A stretch of DNA of 64,000 bases from Numida meleagris (Eukaryota; Chordata; Aves; Galliformes; Numididae). The translations under genes and the position numbers were made by a program. The notes below the pieces were generated by a model that saw only the letters and a program-made list of their open reading frames with translations, ran no database searches and was not told the origin of the DNA. This document shows, one piece after another, positions 24,601 through 38,760 of this stretch; the first letter of the stretch is position 1, and each line of letters begins with the position of its first letter. The stretch lies in assembly GCF_002078875.1 (NCBI RefSeq), contig NC_034421.1, positions 9,788,872 through 9,852,871 of the forward strand, read 5' to 3'.

Positions 24601-26837
24601 TCGCATTCTTAGTTTGTCATCTCACAAGCACAAACCAATTCTTTTCCCGCTTTCTACTGCTTTAGGAATTCCAGTATGTGAATCCATACATTTGTCTTCA
24701 CAGCTCTTTACACCAAGCAGTTCTGTAATTTATACTTTGCTTTGCATGAAGAAATACTTCCTTCACTTTCAACCTTTTGCTCTCTGGTTCTCAAGTTCTA
24801 GTTACCATCTGTGCTTTCAGAGGCAGCTATGACTTACACAGGCACAATCCATTAACTCAAGTAGGAATACCTTTAATCACATAGGGAAGACACCCCTCTT
24901 TTCCATCTCATATTCCTCTCGTCCTTTCTAGTTCTGTCTTGTGAAGCAGTGCAATGTGCTGTACATTGCATTTGAATGTACGCATGTCAAAGTGAGTGAT
25001 TCATGAAGACAGAATGATGCTTTTTGTTATTCACGTTTTCCTGATTAATGTTTAAGGCTGCATTTAGTTTTGACTACCAAGAAGCTGAGGACTGATGTTT
25101 TCAGAGAACTACCAGTAATTCAAGATCTTTTTCCCTGTGTATAAACTTCATCGTTACGTGGGGATGAACAATTTCTTTTTCCTACAGTGCATTAGGTCTA
25201 CTTCTACCCCAAGGTTCTACAATGCAGTTGTTCAATACTGTGTGCCTTGCCTTATAATTAACTTCAATAACTTCTATTTCGGTGGAAGACAAAGGGCCAC
25301 TGATTGTCCTAAATAACCTTTCCTTCTTACAATTACTCTCATATAAGGAAAGGGTAAATCACAGCACACAAGGACAAATAATCTTCCATAGAAATCTTCT
25401 CTGCAGGTCCATATAACGACCTTTAAGGTCTGATAAAAACATTATTTCACACAATGACATCAATTCTATCAATACTTCATTGGCCAAAGAGGAAATAATT
25501 TCCATCAATCACAGCTTGGAAAAAAACAATATATTCCCTGAGCTCTCTTTTACCAAATTATACCAATAATATTTACTGGCTATCTCAACCCTTTAAGTGC
25601 TGTGCAGTTTAACAAAAAAGAACAACCATTAAATAGGCTGATAATTTCTAATAACACAGGAAGAGGGACTACATCTCCACCAAGTAATTACGTAGAACAT
25701 TTATTTACTTTTTTAAATGTACAGAAAGAACACTGCTACACAAAAGCCAAATTAATTCCTAATAGCTTATTGATCTCAGGGTTATTTCTGTAGAATCCTC
25801 TTGCTTTTATTCTTAGTAATGTGATTCCACAGGATTTTTCAACGTGGATGCTGTTTTACACCAACTCCAATAACGATGCACAAAAAAATTGCTTTTGTCA
25901 GACAGCAATCCACACTTTCTCACTACAAGATCATAGAAAATGCCATTGTAATCTCTTTCAGTGAGACTGCATTGTAGGCAGCAGTTATACTTTCAGTTGC
26001 AGTGCAGCTCATCAGCCAGTAGTACTGCCAGTTATTGTGTGTATTGCTGCAGGAGCAAAGGTGGGCTTTTCAAGAGTTCACCACTGCCCTAAGCCCAAAG
26101 CAGTTTTACAGTCAGTGTAAATGGAGCTAGGCATTACTTTACTGTCAGTTTGAATGGGAGTAGCATTAGGTCAAGGGTATGTCAAGCAACGGTGAGAAAT
26201 ATGAGCTGGCTGCAACTGAGCACAGGAGTACTGAAAACAGCAGATACAGAGCCACCGAGTCTAATTAAAGTCAGGAGTACTTAAGTCTCATTTTCTTTCC
26301 TATAATTATTTCATTCTCTTAGAATTCACAGTATTTTTTTATTACATTTATTTAAATTTCAGATATTTTTTCCAAGCCAAGAAAGCTGCCACTTGCATGT
26401 TGAAAATGTTGAAATGAGATGCAGTTGAAATCTGTTCCTTAAAGCTTCTTTCATAGAAAAAAAATGGATCAAGTCAGCCCTTTCCCACACAGTTCCGGTT
26501 TTGACAAATTGGCACTTATAGCTGAAGTATGTTCTTCTAAAACATCCTGTTCAGCTCTATTTAAATACATAGCAAATGTGAGCAGTGAAACTCTGCTGCG
26601 GCATATTTCATCCGGGGCCCAAATCACCAGATACTGAACATGGTTACAGGAACGTTATTCACTAAAGACCCCAAAGAAACAGTAGAGAGCAAATTCTTTT
26701 TCAAACTTGAAGACAGATCGCTCAGAGAAAGTACCTGTGTTGCAAGTAGAATCATTTTCACATCGTTACTTCTCACTCAGAGGTGTTTAGAATACCCAGG
26801 TGCTACTCCAAGTAGAAGTAGGGAAAAATAATGTATT

Positions 26838-26873
26838 TTTAAACTTGGTAGTGTGTTTAAACTTGATAGTGTG
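26838..26873. repeat. 18-bp perfect-spacing tandem duplication
   Basis: TTTAAACTTGGTAGTGTG at 26838-26855 is followed directly by TTTAAACTTGATAGTGTG at 26856-26873. There is one mismatch in 18. It looks like a recent local slippage duplication. Confidence 0.9.
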
Positions 26874-29800
26874 AAGCTCACTGCAGCCCAAATACAGTCA
26901 ATTTCAAATGGTGCTACAAAACAGCTGGGACAACAATTATATTCACCTTTTAACAGCTAATTTAGACCTTACTACATATTGCATAATATTCATGATTAGC
27001 ACAGGACTGGCTATTGTACCCTAAATTTTTGGATGCAAGTTCTTTTTCCAGCATCCAGTATGGCAGATTGTTACAAACTAATTATATGCAGCAGATTTCA
27101 CCAGACTCATTAATGAACATTGAATAAACTGGAATTTTAATTTTCAAGCATTATTATTATTAAAAAAATTAGAGAACGTCATTCAGTTTTGTAGATCTTC
27201 ACTAGTTTGCTACACTTCATTTAGTTTAATAATCATTTTATGATTTTATGATTTCATTCACTTTACAAGTCTATTTCATTGTTATTACCCAATGATAGGA
27301 TCAAAATATTGTAACAGGCATTCTTGCACTAATGAAAAGATCTAGAAGTAAATCACGGAGACAATGAGGAATGAAGAGCTTAGATGTTTTTTTTTATACT
27401 ACAGGTTACCAATTATGTGGCTAAACAATGAGAGATAGTTACCTGATCTTAACTTGTTGCTTAAACTTTTGTCTAATATTTTCAGTCACATCTCAGAGGG
27501 GAAAAAAAACCACTAGGCAGCCCTCATCAGAATCATTACAGTAATTAATGACAAAGAAAGGCCAGGTAAAATCTAAGCTGTAGTTGTAGCTGACTGTAGA
27601 CAGGTTTGCACCACTTTAAAATCTGGGAACAATTTTTTTTTTTAAAGATTAAAAGGAAAAAAGCAATCAACGGAAAAATTCAAGTCACATACTTCAGCCA
27701 CAGTGATATAGGTCAGGCTATAGTCAACTGAACAAATATCCAAATAGAGAAGATGACCTTCTTTTAAATTAATTCTGAGTAACAAGCTTCACTTGTGCAA
27801 GTTGCTAAGCCCCTGTACAGCTGTTAGATGTCAAATCAATACATGATCAAATCAGATCTTTATGTCCAACTGAGACCAATTTAGGAATCCCATCTTCATC
27901 TCTAGAATTCAGATTGCCCAGAAAGAAGGAGGAATAGGAAGTCAGCAATGGAAGAAGAATGGGCTGGAAGTATGGGCGTTGAAATAGCTTCAGAAGAATT
28001 GTAAATCATTGCAGTAAGACTTGAACAGTCGCTTTGCTTCTTATTCACCTCTAGACTGCTTCTCAGTGGCTGCTGATCACAGCCCTCACCTGCTCTGTCC
28101 TGATCTCTCTCAGATTACTATTTCCCCATCTTTCTCAGAGTTTAAACAACAGGATGAAATCCCAGACACATGCAGAACTTCTCCATATCTGAAAAGCACT
28201 ATTAATCTGCAGTTGTGAGCAACTGATTACTTATCACAAAGGCCAAAGCAAGAATCTGAGATGAGAAGCAATGATATACTCTATTGACCTCATCAAAGGA
28301 TGAACTCGCAGGAAGGTTCAGATACAAGCAGGTGATTACCTTTAAGAGAATTCAGGTAATCTAGTCTGCTTACAACAGTGACAATAATAAGAGGATACGA
28401 CAGTATTTGTGGAGAGAAAGAGGAAGTTATTTGACTCCATAATTATTATGAAAATTTCTCCTCAGCTCTTCACACTCACAAAACACTTTTTCACCAGGTT
28501 TAGCATCTATAATGACTGAGACTTCGCATAAACTCAACCATGTGAACCAAGATACACAACTGCCAGCACATGACTTCCTTTGGGTATCTTTCTAGGGCAG
28601 TCAATTACAGACCTCACAATTCTAAATTTCCAGAAGATACATACCCTGTTTCTCCAGGGTTACAATTCCAGAACCAACTCAAGAAGGATTCTGGAAAATG
28701 GCACAGTAAAAGGAAGTACAGTACTGCCACCAGTGAAACCCAATGTGTAACTCATTGATCAGAATAGACTAGACAGAACACCGCTGGATGGAGTATTGCA
28801 TGAAACAGGAGACTAACCCAAAACAAAACTGCTGTTTTTTATATTTCAGCAAAATTCACCTTCCTAACATCTTAAGCTTAGGAAGCCTCATGATTAGGTA
28901 AATTAAAACCATCTTTAAATGTGAAGGCTTGTTAGCAAGAAAATGGTCTTTTTAGGATCAGACTTGAAAATGACTTTAATGTTGGCAAAGCTATTAGCCT
29001 ACACTCTTTATGAAGCCATGTACCCTAAAGCACGGGCAGCAAACACACTTAGGCTATGAATATGCTCATGACTCAAAAAACTCATGTTTAGGTTTGAATG
29101 GAAGAATCAGACTTATTTGTGATCTGACTGTTCACTTAAGTGTGTGTTGGAAAAACAAACCTGGTCTTGAATAGCAAATATGATGCATTCAGCATAAAAT
29201 ACTAGTTACGGGAAAAATAGGTTTTCTTTTCCGTTTGCAGCAATGTGGTTCCCCCTGAGATTTAATTAATGGCTCTCATTTATTCTTATTTCTCTCTATT
29301 ATGTGAGTGCTGAGTATAAAAACACATTTAATTTGGCCTCCAGGCAGCAAACAAATTCATTTAATATTGATATAGAAGCACTTCTTTGGGTTTTAAAAAG
29401 AAAAGCGAAGATGGGACATGCATGGGAAATGCGTTCAGTAGTATTGATATTAGAGTGAGTTTGACTGGCTTTAGCATTCAGAGTGAGTTTTTGTGAAAAC
29501 TGCATTTATACTCCTGTGAAACAGTTCTGAGAATGGGGAATTATCTTCAATAGCACATTAGATAAATGGAGACTGGAAGCTATAACCTACTGAATTTGGG
29601 TGTAACATTTTATCTTTTGGGGTGCATAGGAGACATTAGAATCACACCTATGTTCTTTTATCTTTTTTCAATTAAGATAATGAGCTTTCCTTTGGATAAC
29701 GTTGTGTGGAGGAATAAATATCAGATGAAGCAAATCTTCCTGTTGGGTAAGACAGTATATCACGTGTTCTGCTACATTACTGAAAGTGTCAGAGTAGTCA

Positions 29801-31370
29801 ACTTGCAAAGTTCTCCTACAAGCAGAGAACACTAGAATGAGGTAGATATTGAAGGATGGATTGAGCAAGTCAACTGGAGGGCTGTTTTCCTTAAATTAAT
29901 GGAGATTTTGATGCCAACTTCCAATTCATTCAAGATCAAGCCTTCAGGCTTTCACATCTACCAAGCGTGGTTGCAGACCTGTTGGCATCAAGAAGTGCAA
30001 TCCAGAGCTATAAATGTATAACTCCAGTTTTACATGAAGAAGGCTGCAATTTAAAGGCAGATGAGCTGCTTTAGAGGAGTGTATTTTTTTTGTAGGAGAG
30101 GCTAGAACTTTAAGCAATAGCCTGATGTTTCATGTAGCGATTGCTGAGTACCTATGTTTAGTGTATAAGACCTAGAAAGGAGACAAATTTAGAAAGGTTT
30201 TTGTTCCTGTCTTGTGACACTCAAACTAGCAAAAGAGAAATTTAAAAGAGCAGGAGAATATTGAATGCATAGTTCAGGAGTAAAAATTGCTCAGGACTCA
30301 TTGCAAATGCAGACAGGAGGCAATAATAGTGATGCTGAGACTCTTACAGCACTAAAAGTACTGCGGGGGCAGAAATAGTAGCACTTCAGTTTCCTGATGA
30401 TTCTTTGTGACGTGACATTTTGAATCCTGCTCAGTTCCATCTAACACCATCTGCTCTCACCCCTGTAAATCCACCAGTATGGAAGCACAGGTACCTCTCC
30501 TTTTGATAACATGACTGATTTATTTCTTAAGCAAGATTTGGAGTGGGGAATACGGATTTCTCTTGGTTGCTGTAATTGCATCATTCATCAAGTCTCTTTG
30601 GCAGTGGAGATACTTTTCTCTGACCCAGTACTAATTTTAGTTCATTTAGCTCACTTAGTTTAATTTTAATGTTTTTTTTTTATTTGTTGCAGCTTAATGG
30701 CATAGGAGTTTGGCAGTTTACCCATAAAGCTGAGTTCCCTGTTGGCTCTCCTCTCTGCCTCCTTTAAAATCTTCTTATATACATGTAAAAATATATTTTA
30801 ATATCATTTTTAAACAAGATAATACAGGCAGGAGTGGGCAGCTGAACTGAGTGGCTGGAGGCCGTTTAGTGCTTCTGTAGACCCCTGCCTTGTGATTCCA
30901 TGCCATGTCCACCACTGATGCTTCTTGTCAAGCATCTTCCATAGTCTGTCTTTCAACCTTTGGAAAGGCATAATAATAGCATGCTGACTGAGCAGCTTTT
31001 CTTCTTCCTAGTTTTAAGAATAGCTTACAATATTTCATTACTGTGTCACCAGTATACAATTTTTCCAGAGTACTGGGTCTTGTGTGGCCTTCTGTCCAGG
31101 TAGGGGTAATGCTGGGTAAGGCACGAAACAGGAACGGATGTGACTGGCATGCTGTGAGATGGGGAAAAAAAAGTTAAACTCCCACTTAAACTCCTGAGTG
31201 GTGGTAGCAGCACACAGAGTTGCAGAGGAAAAATGTAAAAGTTGGACTTCCTAGCACTTTGGTTTGTGAATGATGTAGCTTCACAAATAGAACATTTGGA
31301 GAAAGTAATGTTCACCCCTCCCTCCCCCTGTACCAGTATGCTTATTTCTACTACTACGTGGTAAAAAAGG

Positions 31371-31382
31371 AAAAAAAAAAAA
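31371..31382. repeat. A12 homopolymer
   Basis: Uninterrupted run of twelve A, preceded by GTAAAAAAGG. It could be a relic of a retroposed tail, but no source sequence is recognisable on its left. Confidence 0.85.
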
Positions 31383-34300
31383 CACTAACTTGAGAATAAG
31401 CAACTGTTTGCACACGTTTTTTTTTTCTGTTGGATTGATGAGGCACCTTGCCTTGGAAAGCAGTTTGGATAGAAGAGTGTAGATGTGCTTTATCCACTGT
31501 GTTTTATGAACTGCATTTGGAAAGGATTATTTAGGATCAGGGAAGTTATTTTTTCATTCCATGACAGAGTTCTCAATTGGTTGAGACATCTGACCTGGTA
31601 CAAGGTTTATTTTTCCAAGACAACAAACATGGGGTTGATATGATTTGCAATGGCTTTCATATTCATTTCACTTACTACTAGAAAAAGCCCAATATAAAAT
31701 CAAAGGAACAGATGTGACTTGCAGAATTTCTTTACTGCTCACATACCTTCAAGCTGTCACAACCAAATTGCTATAGGGGCTGCTGCTGGCCGTCTTTCTG
31801 TTTTTAATGTCACTGTCCTTCTGCAATACATAGATCTTAGTGGAACAAGATGTTTTGTTCTGCAAAGTGTATGCATTTTTTTGTTGTTGTTCTTATTTTC
31901 CTTTTCCTTGCTCCCCACTCTGCTGCGTGTTTTAGGCTGTGAGCTAACAGTAAGATTGCTAAGGTGCACTCTCAGATCTCACTGGGTTTTCTGCTGGAGA
32001 TGAGAGGCCACATAAGTATGCTTCTCTGGCTCCTTCCTCAGATATGATTTCCCTGTTTTCTTTTTCCTTTGCCCTCTGCTGGCAATATGTAATCAGGATG
32101 TCTCTATCTACATAGCTTTCTTCATGGTGTTATCAGAATGCAGGTAATTAATCATTACATGTTCCCCCCACACTCCACACACTCAACCCATTTCTAGGTA
32201 AAATGTTGCTCCAATTTGCACTTCTGTAAACAATTTCCTTGTTGAATGGGTATGTTTAATTTGGGTCCATGTATGTAAGAGGAAAAAAACCGCTTCCTCA
32301 TACACTGATTTCGAGGGGGCAATCATATTCTTTGATGTTCAGTTGTAAGTGCAAGTTTATGTGAAAAATTGCAGCGTAATCCAAAGGCAAAATGGAGGTC
32401 CATCTGAAAACCTGAATCTGAGGTTGTTCTCTAAACTTTTTTTGTTAGGGTCAAGTCCTGAAAAGAACATTTTAACACTTCTTGATCCATATCCAGTCAA
32501 TCAAATTAATGATGTTCCTATTATTTTGGTAGGTAGTCAGAATATGTGTGACATATATAGAACTATGGCTTTCCCTCACAGTAGGACCTCAGGCACTGAA
32601 TGAGCTGATGACATTTCATAAAACAGTTATGTAAAGCATTGCTGGAGGCAAGACTGTGAAGCCAAATCTTTACCATTTCCAAGGCAGAAAATGAATTCTA
32701 ATGTGTTTATCTAGACTCAATTGTCATCAAAACTAGCTTAGGCTTATTAGTTACAGCTAACAGGACTCTTCAGCTAATCTACAGCTGAAAGTATTTCTTA
32801 ATTAGTGGAACAGAGACTCAAAATTATTCTTGGTATTTAAAGTTGGCAGTAGTCATTCATAGCTTATTGAACTAATTAAAATCCCCGGACAACCTTTTAT
32901 TTTTATCTAAAAGAATAATGTTCCACATCCACCGACTTAATATATATTATTTTTAATTTAACTACTGTGGAATCTAAATTTAGAAGGGAACTCTGATCGG
33001 GGACACTTTTTGCATAGGCTACAAATGAATTGCTCGTGAATCATTCTGTGACAGATTTGGATGATTAATGTATTTTTGAAACAAGCAGTACATGCATCTT
33101 TGTCAATCTTAAGGTTTAATTGGGAATACACTCAACTTTCTCTAGTGACACTTGTAATACTGTTTTGGGGTCCTGTGCAGTTAAAATGAGAATTGCAGAT
33201 GTCAGTGACATTACACTGATGATAACACTGAGTTGGAAAAGTGGCGTGTGTAGGCAAAGCACTCTTCTGGGAAAGCTGCTTGAGTCATTGTTTATGAAAG
33301 AGGAATTACAGCCTGTTGAACAGCCAGACAGCATGATTTAAGTTTCCCACATTTTTCAGCTAGGTGTGCAGCCAATAAAGACCCAGCCTTTGAGTGCTGG
33401 TCAAGGCCAGGCAGAAGAGTTGCTTTTACTAATGAAAACTTGAGTTATGTAAGATGGAGAATGATAGAACTAATTGAATCTTTTGCTTCAGTGTATCAAC
33501 TGGTTCCTGTGTTTGGTTTATCCCCTTACCCATATGGCTCTGGGGCTTTTTCCATGTCCTCTCCAGCATCTGGTGCTGGACCTTGCAGGGAACTGGATTC
33601 TGAACTGAATGACTCAGTCATATAATCTAGCAAAGCAAATGATTTGAACGGTGTCTTATCTTGGTCCAAAATGCGGAGTATAAGTATGTTTAAACCATGT
33701 TCAGGTTTACATGAGTATACTGCAGTGCTGAGAGAAGCAAAACTATTTTGAGACCAGAGAACTGAAACCAACTGAAAATTTTCACAGTAACAATGATCAA
33801 ACTGCAACTTTTACTGTGAATTATTTCAATTGCAAGATTGTTATAGGTTTGGCACTGAGGAGACAGAAGCAGATGGTAGTATTTGAAAATTCAGCTAATG
33901 GAGTAATAGGTATCTCCTGCACTACTATCTCCCTTTGCCCCCTCCTGACCCTGCTACCTTCATGTGATTAAGAAATCACCTTAGAGAAGAATGGTTGCAT
34001 GCAATGCAGTCTTCCCACTGTGTGACTGTAAGCTGCAGCATGTTTTGTGTAGATGTGACAGAGGAATGCTTTGATTAGTTTGGCTGGACCTGCGCTTTAG
34101 GGAAAAGGAGCATTTGAATCATGCCACTTGGTTCTCTCTTATCAGGAGGATTCAAAATTGGATGAACCCAAATGAGAACCAAAATTCTGCTCCAATCTGC
34201 AATTAAGTAATTCTTGAAAAGGCTGAAGGAAGCAGTAAAGGATTGTGCAAACCACAGGGGCGTTCTTCCAGTGAAGTTTGAACAGTTACCAGTAGTCTCA

Positions 34301-37300
34301 CTCATGTTTAAAATATATTTTAGATTTTACTACTAGACCTATCACAAAAGAGCTCTGAAAACTGTACAGTTATTGAATAAATTTTATTCATCAAAAGTTT
34401 CTTAAAAGCGTCTGAAGTTAGTTCCTAATTCTGTCAAAGAATCATTACAATTTGCATTTTTAGCCAGAAACGTAATCTAACATAACAAGTACTGCGTTTA
34501 TTGCCACTGGCAATTGCCAGAGGAGGAAGCTGTATTTCTTTACAGCTTTGGGCACAGTAGGCAACTGGAGGATGGAAGTGGATGCAGTGCATGTCTGACT
34601 GATAGCTTTAGCTCATAGATACATGAATGAGCGTGATCAAAAATTGAGTTTAAGGCTATTCAGAGACATGAATATGCCATGAGCGTGTTTCTTACCTTAT
34701 GAGACTTAAAATCAAGTTAGCTCTAGGAAGGTGAGTCTAAGGAATGCTGCTGATGTGTGACAGTGTGAATTGTCCTATTCTCTTTTAACGACTGGCACAC
34801 TGTTCAAGTAAGCCAAAGCTTAATATCTGCCTTTTGTCTCTTAGACAAACAGGATGCTGTAATTTTTATTTTTTTAATGGGGAGGACACGGGAAGGTTTA
34901 CAATAGCACATCTCAGGAAGACTGTAATTCGCTTTTACTCTTCTTGCTTTGGCATATGATAAAGTGGATTTGTATTGACCAGAGTTTGTAATGTCTGTGT
35001 ACGTCAGGTGTATAAATAATGTGTGAAAGCTACAGGACATTCTATCTTGGAAATTATTACAACAGTTAATGGGTAAATAAAATAAAGCAGAGAAGAAAAT
35101 ATGAGCCCAACAAATGGGTTATGACAGACAGTCTTTGTGTAGATTACTGTACGTAACTGCACAGAATTCTCTGCAAAATGTGCTCTACAAGTTGAAGATC
35201 TAATTAATGAAGTATTGTAACAGGATTAGCATTTGAGTCATTTTTCTTATTAGTAATCCTAAATGCCATCTATAAAGATTTTATTGCTTTGTCTGTTTTT
35301 GGAGGTTTACTTATGCAAGCTGTTGTCACAACCTGGTGGAGTTACTTTTTTTTCTGATGGTTCAGTCCAACGTAGTGTGGTGATTATTGGTTAGGCCTGC
35401 TGTGAAGTAACTGCTTTTCTTTTCTAGATCATTTAATACTTGGCCATTTCTAGACTGGAACATAAATATGATCATCTTATGTCTAACAGAAACCCTCCCC
35501 ACACCTTACAGGGAAAGGGTAGCTAATGAAGTGCTTTGTAGGCATGAGCACGTTTCATATAGATACAGGAACCTTGGGTTGATCTGGATGAAGGAGCTGG
35601 AAGTACAGATTAATAATGTGGTGTATGGAAAGCTTTCTCCTTGTGTCTATCTGCTAGCAGCCATGAATGGGTTCACACAGCAGGAGAATGCTTTTCTATG
35701 GGTGAGTTTGGTATTTGGATGCATGAATATATATGGATACAATATTTGGTAAGTTTAGCTTTAGGCCAAAGCTAATACAGATTTCAATAACATGAGAGCC
35801 AGGGAGAGTCCCAAGGTTGCCCATTACACCTAATTACTACCTACTTTTCCTGGAGTGATTAAGAACCTTGGTTACAAGAATTCTTCAGACAAATTAATGA
35901 AGACTTGATCATATGAATCCATGTCCCTAAATTAATACAATTCCAACACACTTGAAATGAAGGAGTCTGCTACAGCCTTCGTTTGGTGCTGGATCGATTA
36001 AACACAACACAGACCAGTGGAGAAGGTAGCACTACTGCAGCTGAGTGTAGATTGATTCTAGCATGACTTAGTGATTTATTGCATCAGATGTAACAGCATG
36101 GTACAAGGTAGCATGCTATGATTAGATTTAAGCAACATAACTCAATGTGATAGCTGAAATGTTGAGAGGGGAGAGCATCTATTTTTCTGGTCAGCTAGTA
36201 TTAATTTTCCTAACCAATGTCCAGCATAATTTTATCAAAAAATCACAACAGTGAGGGAAAGCTCACAAAGAGATGTAATGTTTCTGAACAAGCAACAGCA
36301 TGAACAGCATGACTCATAATGGGCGGATAATGATCTAAGTTTGTATCTAGCTTTTCTGGCTGTAACTAGCAGTTAGGTGGATTCGTTCAGCACCAAATCA
36401 TCTTAATCCCAGTTCAGTGCTTCTGTTCTTACAGCCCATCTGTTGACATGACAAATTTGACAATTTCAGAAGACTGTTGCACCATACCCCAAAGTGGTGC
36501 TGCATAAATAAATCCAAGTGGAAACTGATGAACCTTGGCCTTGGGATAAAATATTTTGCCCATAATATATTCAGAATAATTTCTTACTCTTAGTTATTTC
36601 AGGTTGTCTCTATTTTTGTCTCTAGAAAGGAAGACTCATTAATATACTAACTTTTTCTCACCTTTTCTCATCTGATCTTTCTTTTCCAAACTGTTTTCAT
36701 GAGAATTAATTCAACTCTTTGAAAATTCAAAGAAAGAGAATATGTACAGTATGCTGTTAAACAGATTTTTTTATTATTCATAGTTTTATTGAAGTTTTTG
36801 ATATAGTTCTGGTAGCAGGCAAATAGCAACAGAAGTGCAAAGATTTCTTTCTGTAGTAGACAAGAGCATGAGGTATTAGACAAGGCTGTTGTTTGCACCT
36901 GTACTTCTTGTGCAAGGCAGTATCAACATAAGTTATAAGGCAGATAGAGGCGTGGTGGATGCATTTCATGGCTTCTCTGTGTTGTGGAGCTCTTCTGTGC
37001 AGTGATGCAGGTGAAAACGTTCAGATAGAGCTGTAGATGCATCTGCAGAATTCCATTTTAATAGAATTTCTTCATTTCTATGTGGTGTCCTTCTGTAGCC
37101 CTCAGCACTACATCAGGGCCACTAGTGGTACAACATTTAAGAAACTTCATGCAGAACTTTCTGTTTCCAAACTACTGTGGTAATACCTGAAGCAGGACTA
37201 TATATAGTAGGCTATGACTCCTGATGATAGAGGTAGTTTCCCTCCCTGCAGAGGTGTGTACATGGCTTCTGTCCTTAAATTTAATCTGGGTTTGAAGGAT

Positions 37301-37818
37301 GATCATGGTTCACTGAACAGCTACTAATGACCTTTGTCCCAGCTTCCTGGGTCTAGCTTGATTCCACATTCTGGGGAAGCATTTCCTAGCCCCTGCCAGC
37401 TTCTTGAGGCACCAGAGAGCTTCCAGCATTGCTGCAAGGAGATGTGGAAAGGCTAATGCAAAACTTCTCTTTCTAATGAGAATATGTGGGAAGAACTCAA
37501 ACAGCGTGGCAAGGAATAAGCTTATTAACAAGAAACCCAAAATAATCTCTGTAATGGTTCTTAATTTCTTAATCTTCTCCCTTGAGCAACTTTTGAATTA
37601 TTTTCTGCCTTTTTTTTCCTAATCAAAAAGGGCAAAGAAAAGGAAGAACCCTATAACAAATACTGGAACTGAAGAAAGTTGTGAGTTTTTGTTCTGCGAC
37701 TGAATAAAATAATGCGTTATCCTGAAATTTGTGGAGCTATCAGTACCTTAGAAGACATTTCAGGAATCTTTAGTTTTAGCTCTTCGAGGATTTCTCCAGG
37801 AAAGAGTGTCAGTCATAA

Positions 37819-37870
37819 ATCATAGAATCATAGAATGGCCTGGGTTGAAAAGGACCTCAAAGATCACATA
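37819..37870 (-). mobile_element. CR1 LINE 3' end fragment
   Basis: The plus strand reads ATCATAGAATCATAGAATGG, then CCTGGGTTGAAAAGGACCTC and AAAGATCA. This is the reverse complement of the CR1 3' terminus including two units of its ATTCTATG tail repeat. Only about 50 bases of the element remain before unrelated sequence, so the insertion was extremely 5'-truncated. The tail is very close to the CR1 consensus pattern, which makes this one of the better preserved CR1 ends here. Confidence 0.92.
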
Positions 37871-38609
37871 AAGATGACAAGTTGGCTATGGGAGTTGTGA
37901 CGTAGCTGCAAATCTCCAGAAGGTTATTCTGATGTGTCTCAGGGGATGTTCTTGGATGTGTTCGTAGCCATTGTGGCTCTTCTGCCATCCTGTGTTCCCC
38001 TTTAATGGGGAAGGAAGCGTAATCACTGGGACAAAACTAAGAATTCTGGGCTCAGTTTTTAAAGTCGGTAGAATTTAATATGTATGTAAGATATAATTAA
38101 TTATGGGTGGTTGGTCAGTCAGAATAAGATTTTTGCAGCTAGCTACAGCAGTCTACTTGTTCTTGGTCAAATCTTTATTTTCTTCTATTGGAGAAATAAT
38201 ATTTCTCCAGGTAAAGAGAACAATACTGTTTCTGAAAAGAAGTAATGAGATGATACGTGGCTATTAATGTGTGGAAGTCTGTTTATGAAGTATCCTGAAT
38301 GCCCAGAGACATCTGCATGCATTCTCTGCATGAGTTTGTGAAAATTCCTCATGCCATTGCCAAAAATAAATTACTTTGTGGGCTATATGTCCATGCCACT
38401 GAAACTGGATTACCAGTAATGGATTAGTGTCAAGATGAATCATATATAATTTTTTTTTTAGAGTGAGCAATCTTTTTCTAGAGTGTGTGGGGAATACCTG
38501 AACAGGTATTTCTATGCTTTTAGAAAATACAGTGTTTGGATTAGAAATTCACTGTGTGTGTTAAAGAGTATCTACTGTTTAGCATATAAGAAATGTGAAT
38601 GTGCTCTTT
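37871..38609. other. Non-coding spacer between two CR1 fragments
   Basis: AT-rich sequence with no recognisable element. A run of nine T lies at about 38452-38460. Confidence 0.6.
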
Positions 38610-38760
38610 CATAGAATTAGCTAGGTTGGAAAAGACCTACAAGATCATCCAGTCCAAAATGACTTTGTTTTGAAGATCTTACCTGGACACTCATCTGTCA
38701 CTCAGTTTTAGAGCTGTGGTTCAAATTTAGCACTAAGATCCACTGTCCTACCAGAGCACA
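38610..38760 (-). mobile_element. CR1 LINE 3' end fragment
   Basis: The plus strand begins CATAGAATTAGCTAGGTTGG, then AAAAGACCTACAAGATCATC and CAGTCC. This is the reverse complement of a CR1 3' end of the subfamily that reads GATCTTGTAGGTCTTTTCC. Weaker similarity continues to about 38760, where CACTAAGATCCACTGTCC recalls a common CR1 internal phrase. The start lacks a second tail unit. The copy is more diverged than the one at 37819, so it is probably older or from another subfamily. Confidence 0.85.

Larger units (their letters stand above)
21676..37818. other. Long non-coding stretch without recognised transposons
   Basis: Sixteen kilobases of AT-rich sequence in which I recognise no CR1 tail, mariner end, RNA gene or exon. 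Small items are listed separately (26838-26873, 31371-31382). From roughly 23.5 to 29 kb the plus strand appears richer in A and C, while the flanking parts look richer in T and G. Open frames reach 125 codons (24455-24832) but have no domain and no splice context I trust. The length free of repeats is notable only if most of the surrounding genome is more repeat-dense. Confidence 0.55.

Noticed and set aside
23785..24832. Several overlapping plus-strand frames of 77-125 codons
   Set aside because: They overlap frames on the opposite strand, lack domains, and are not joined by plausible splice sites.
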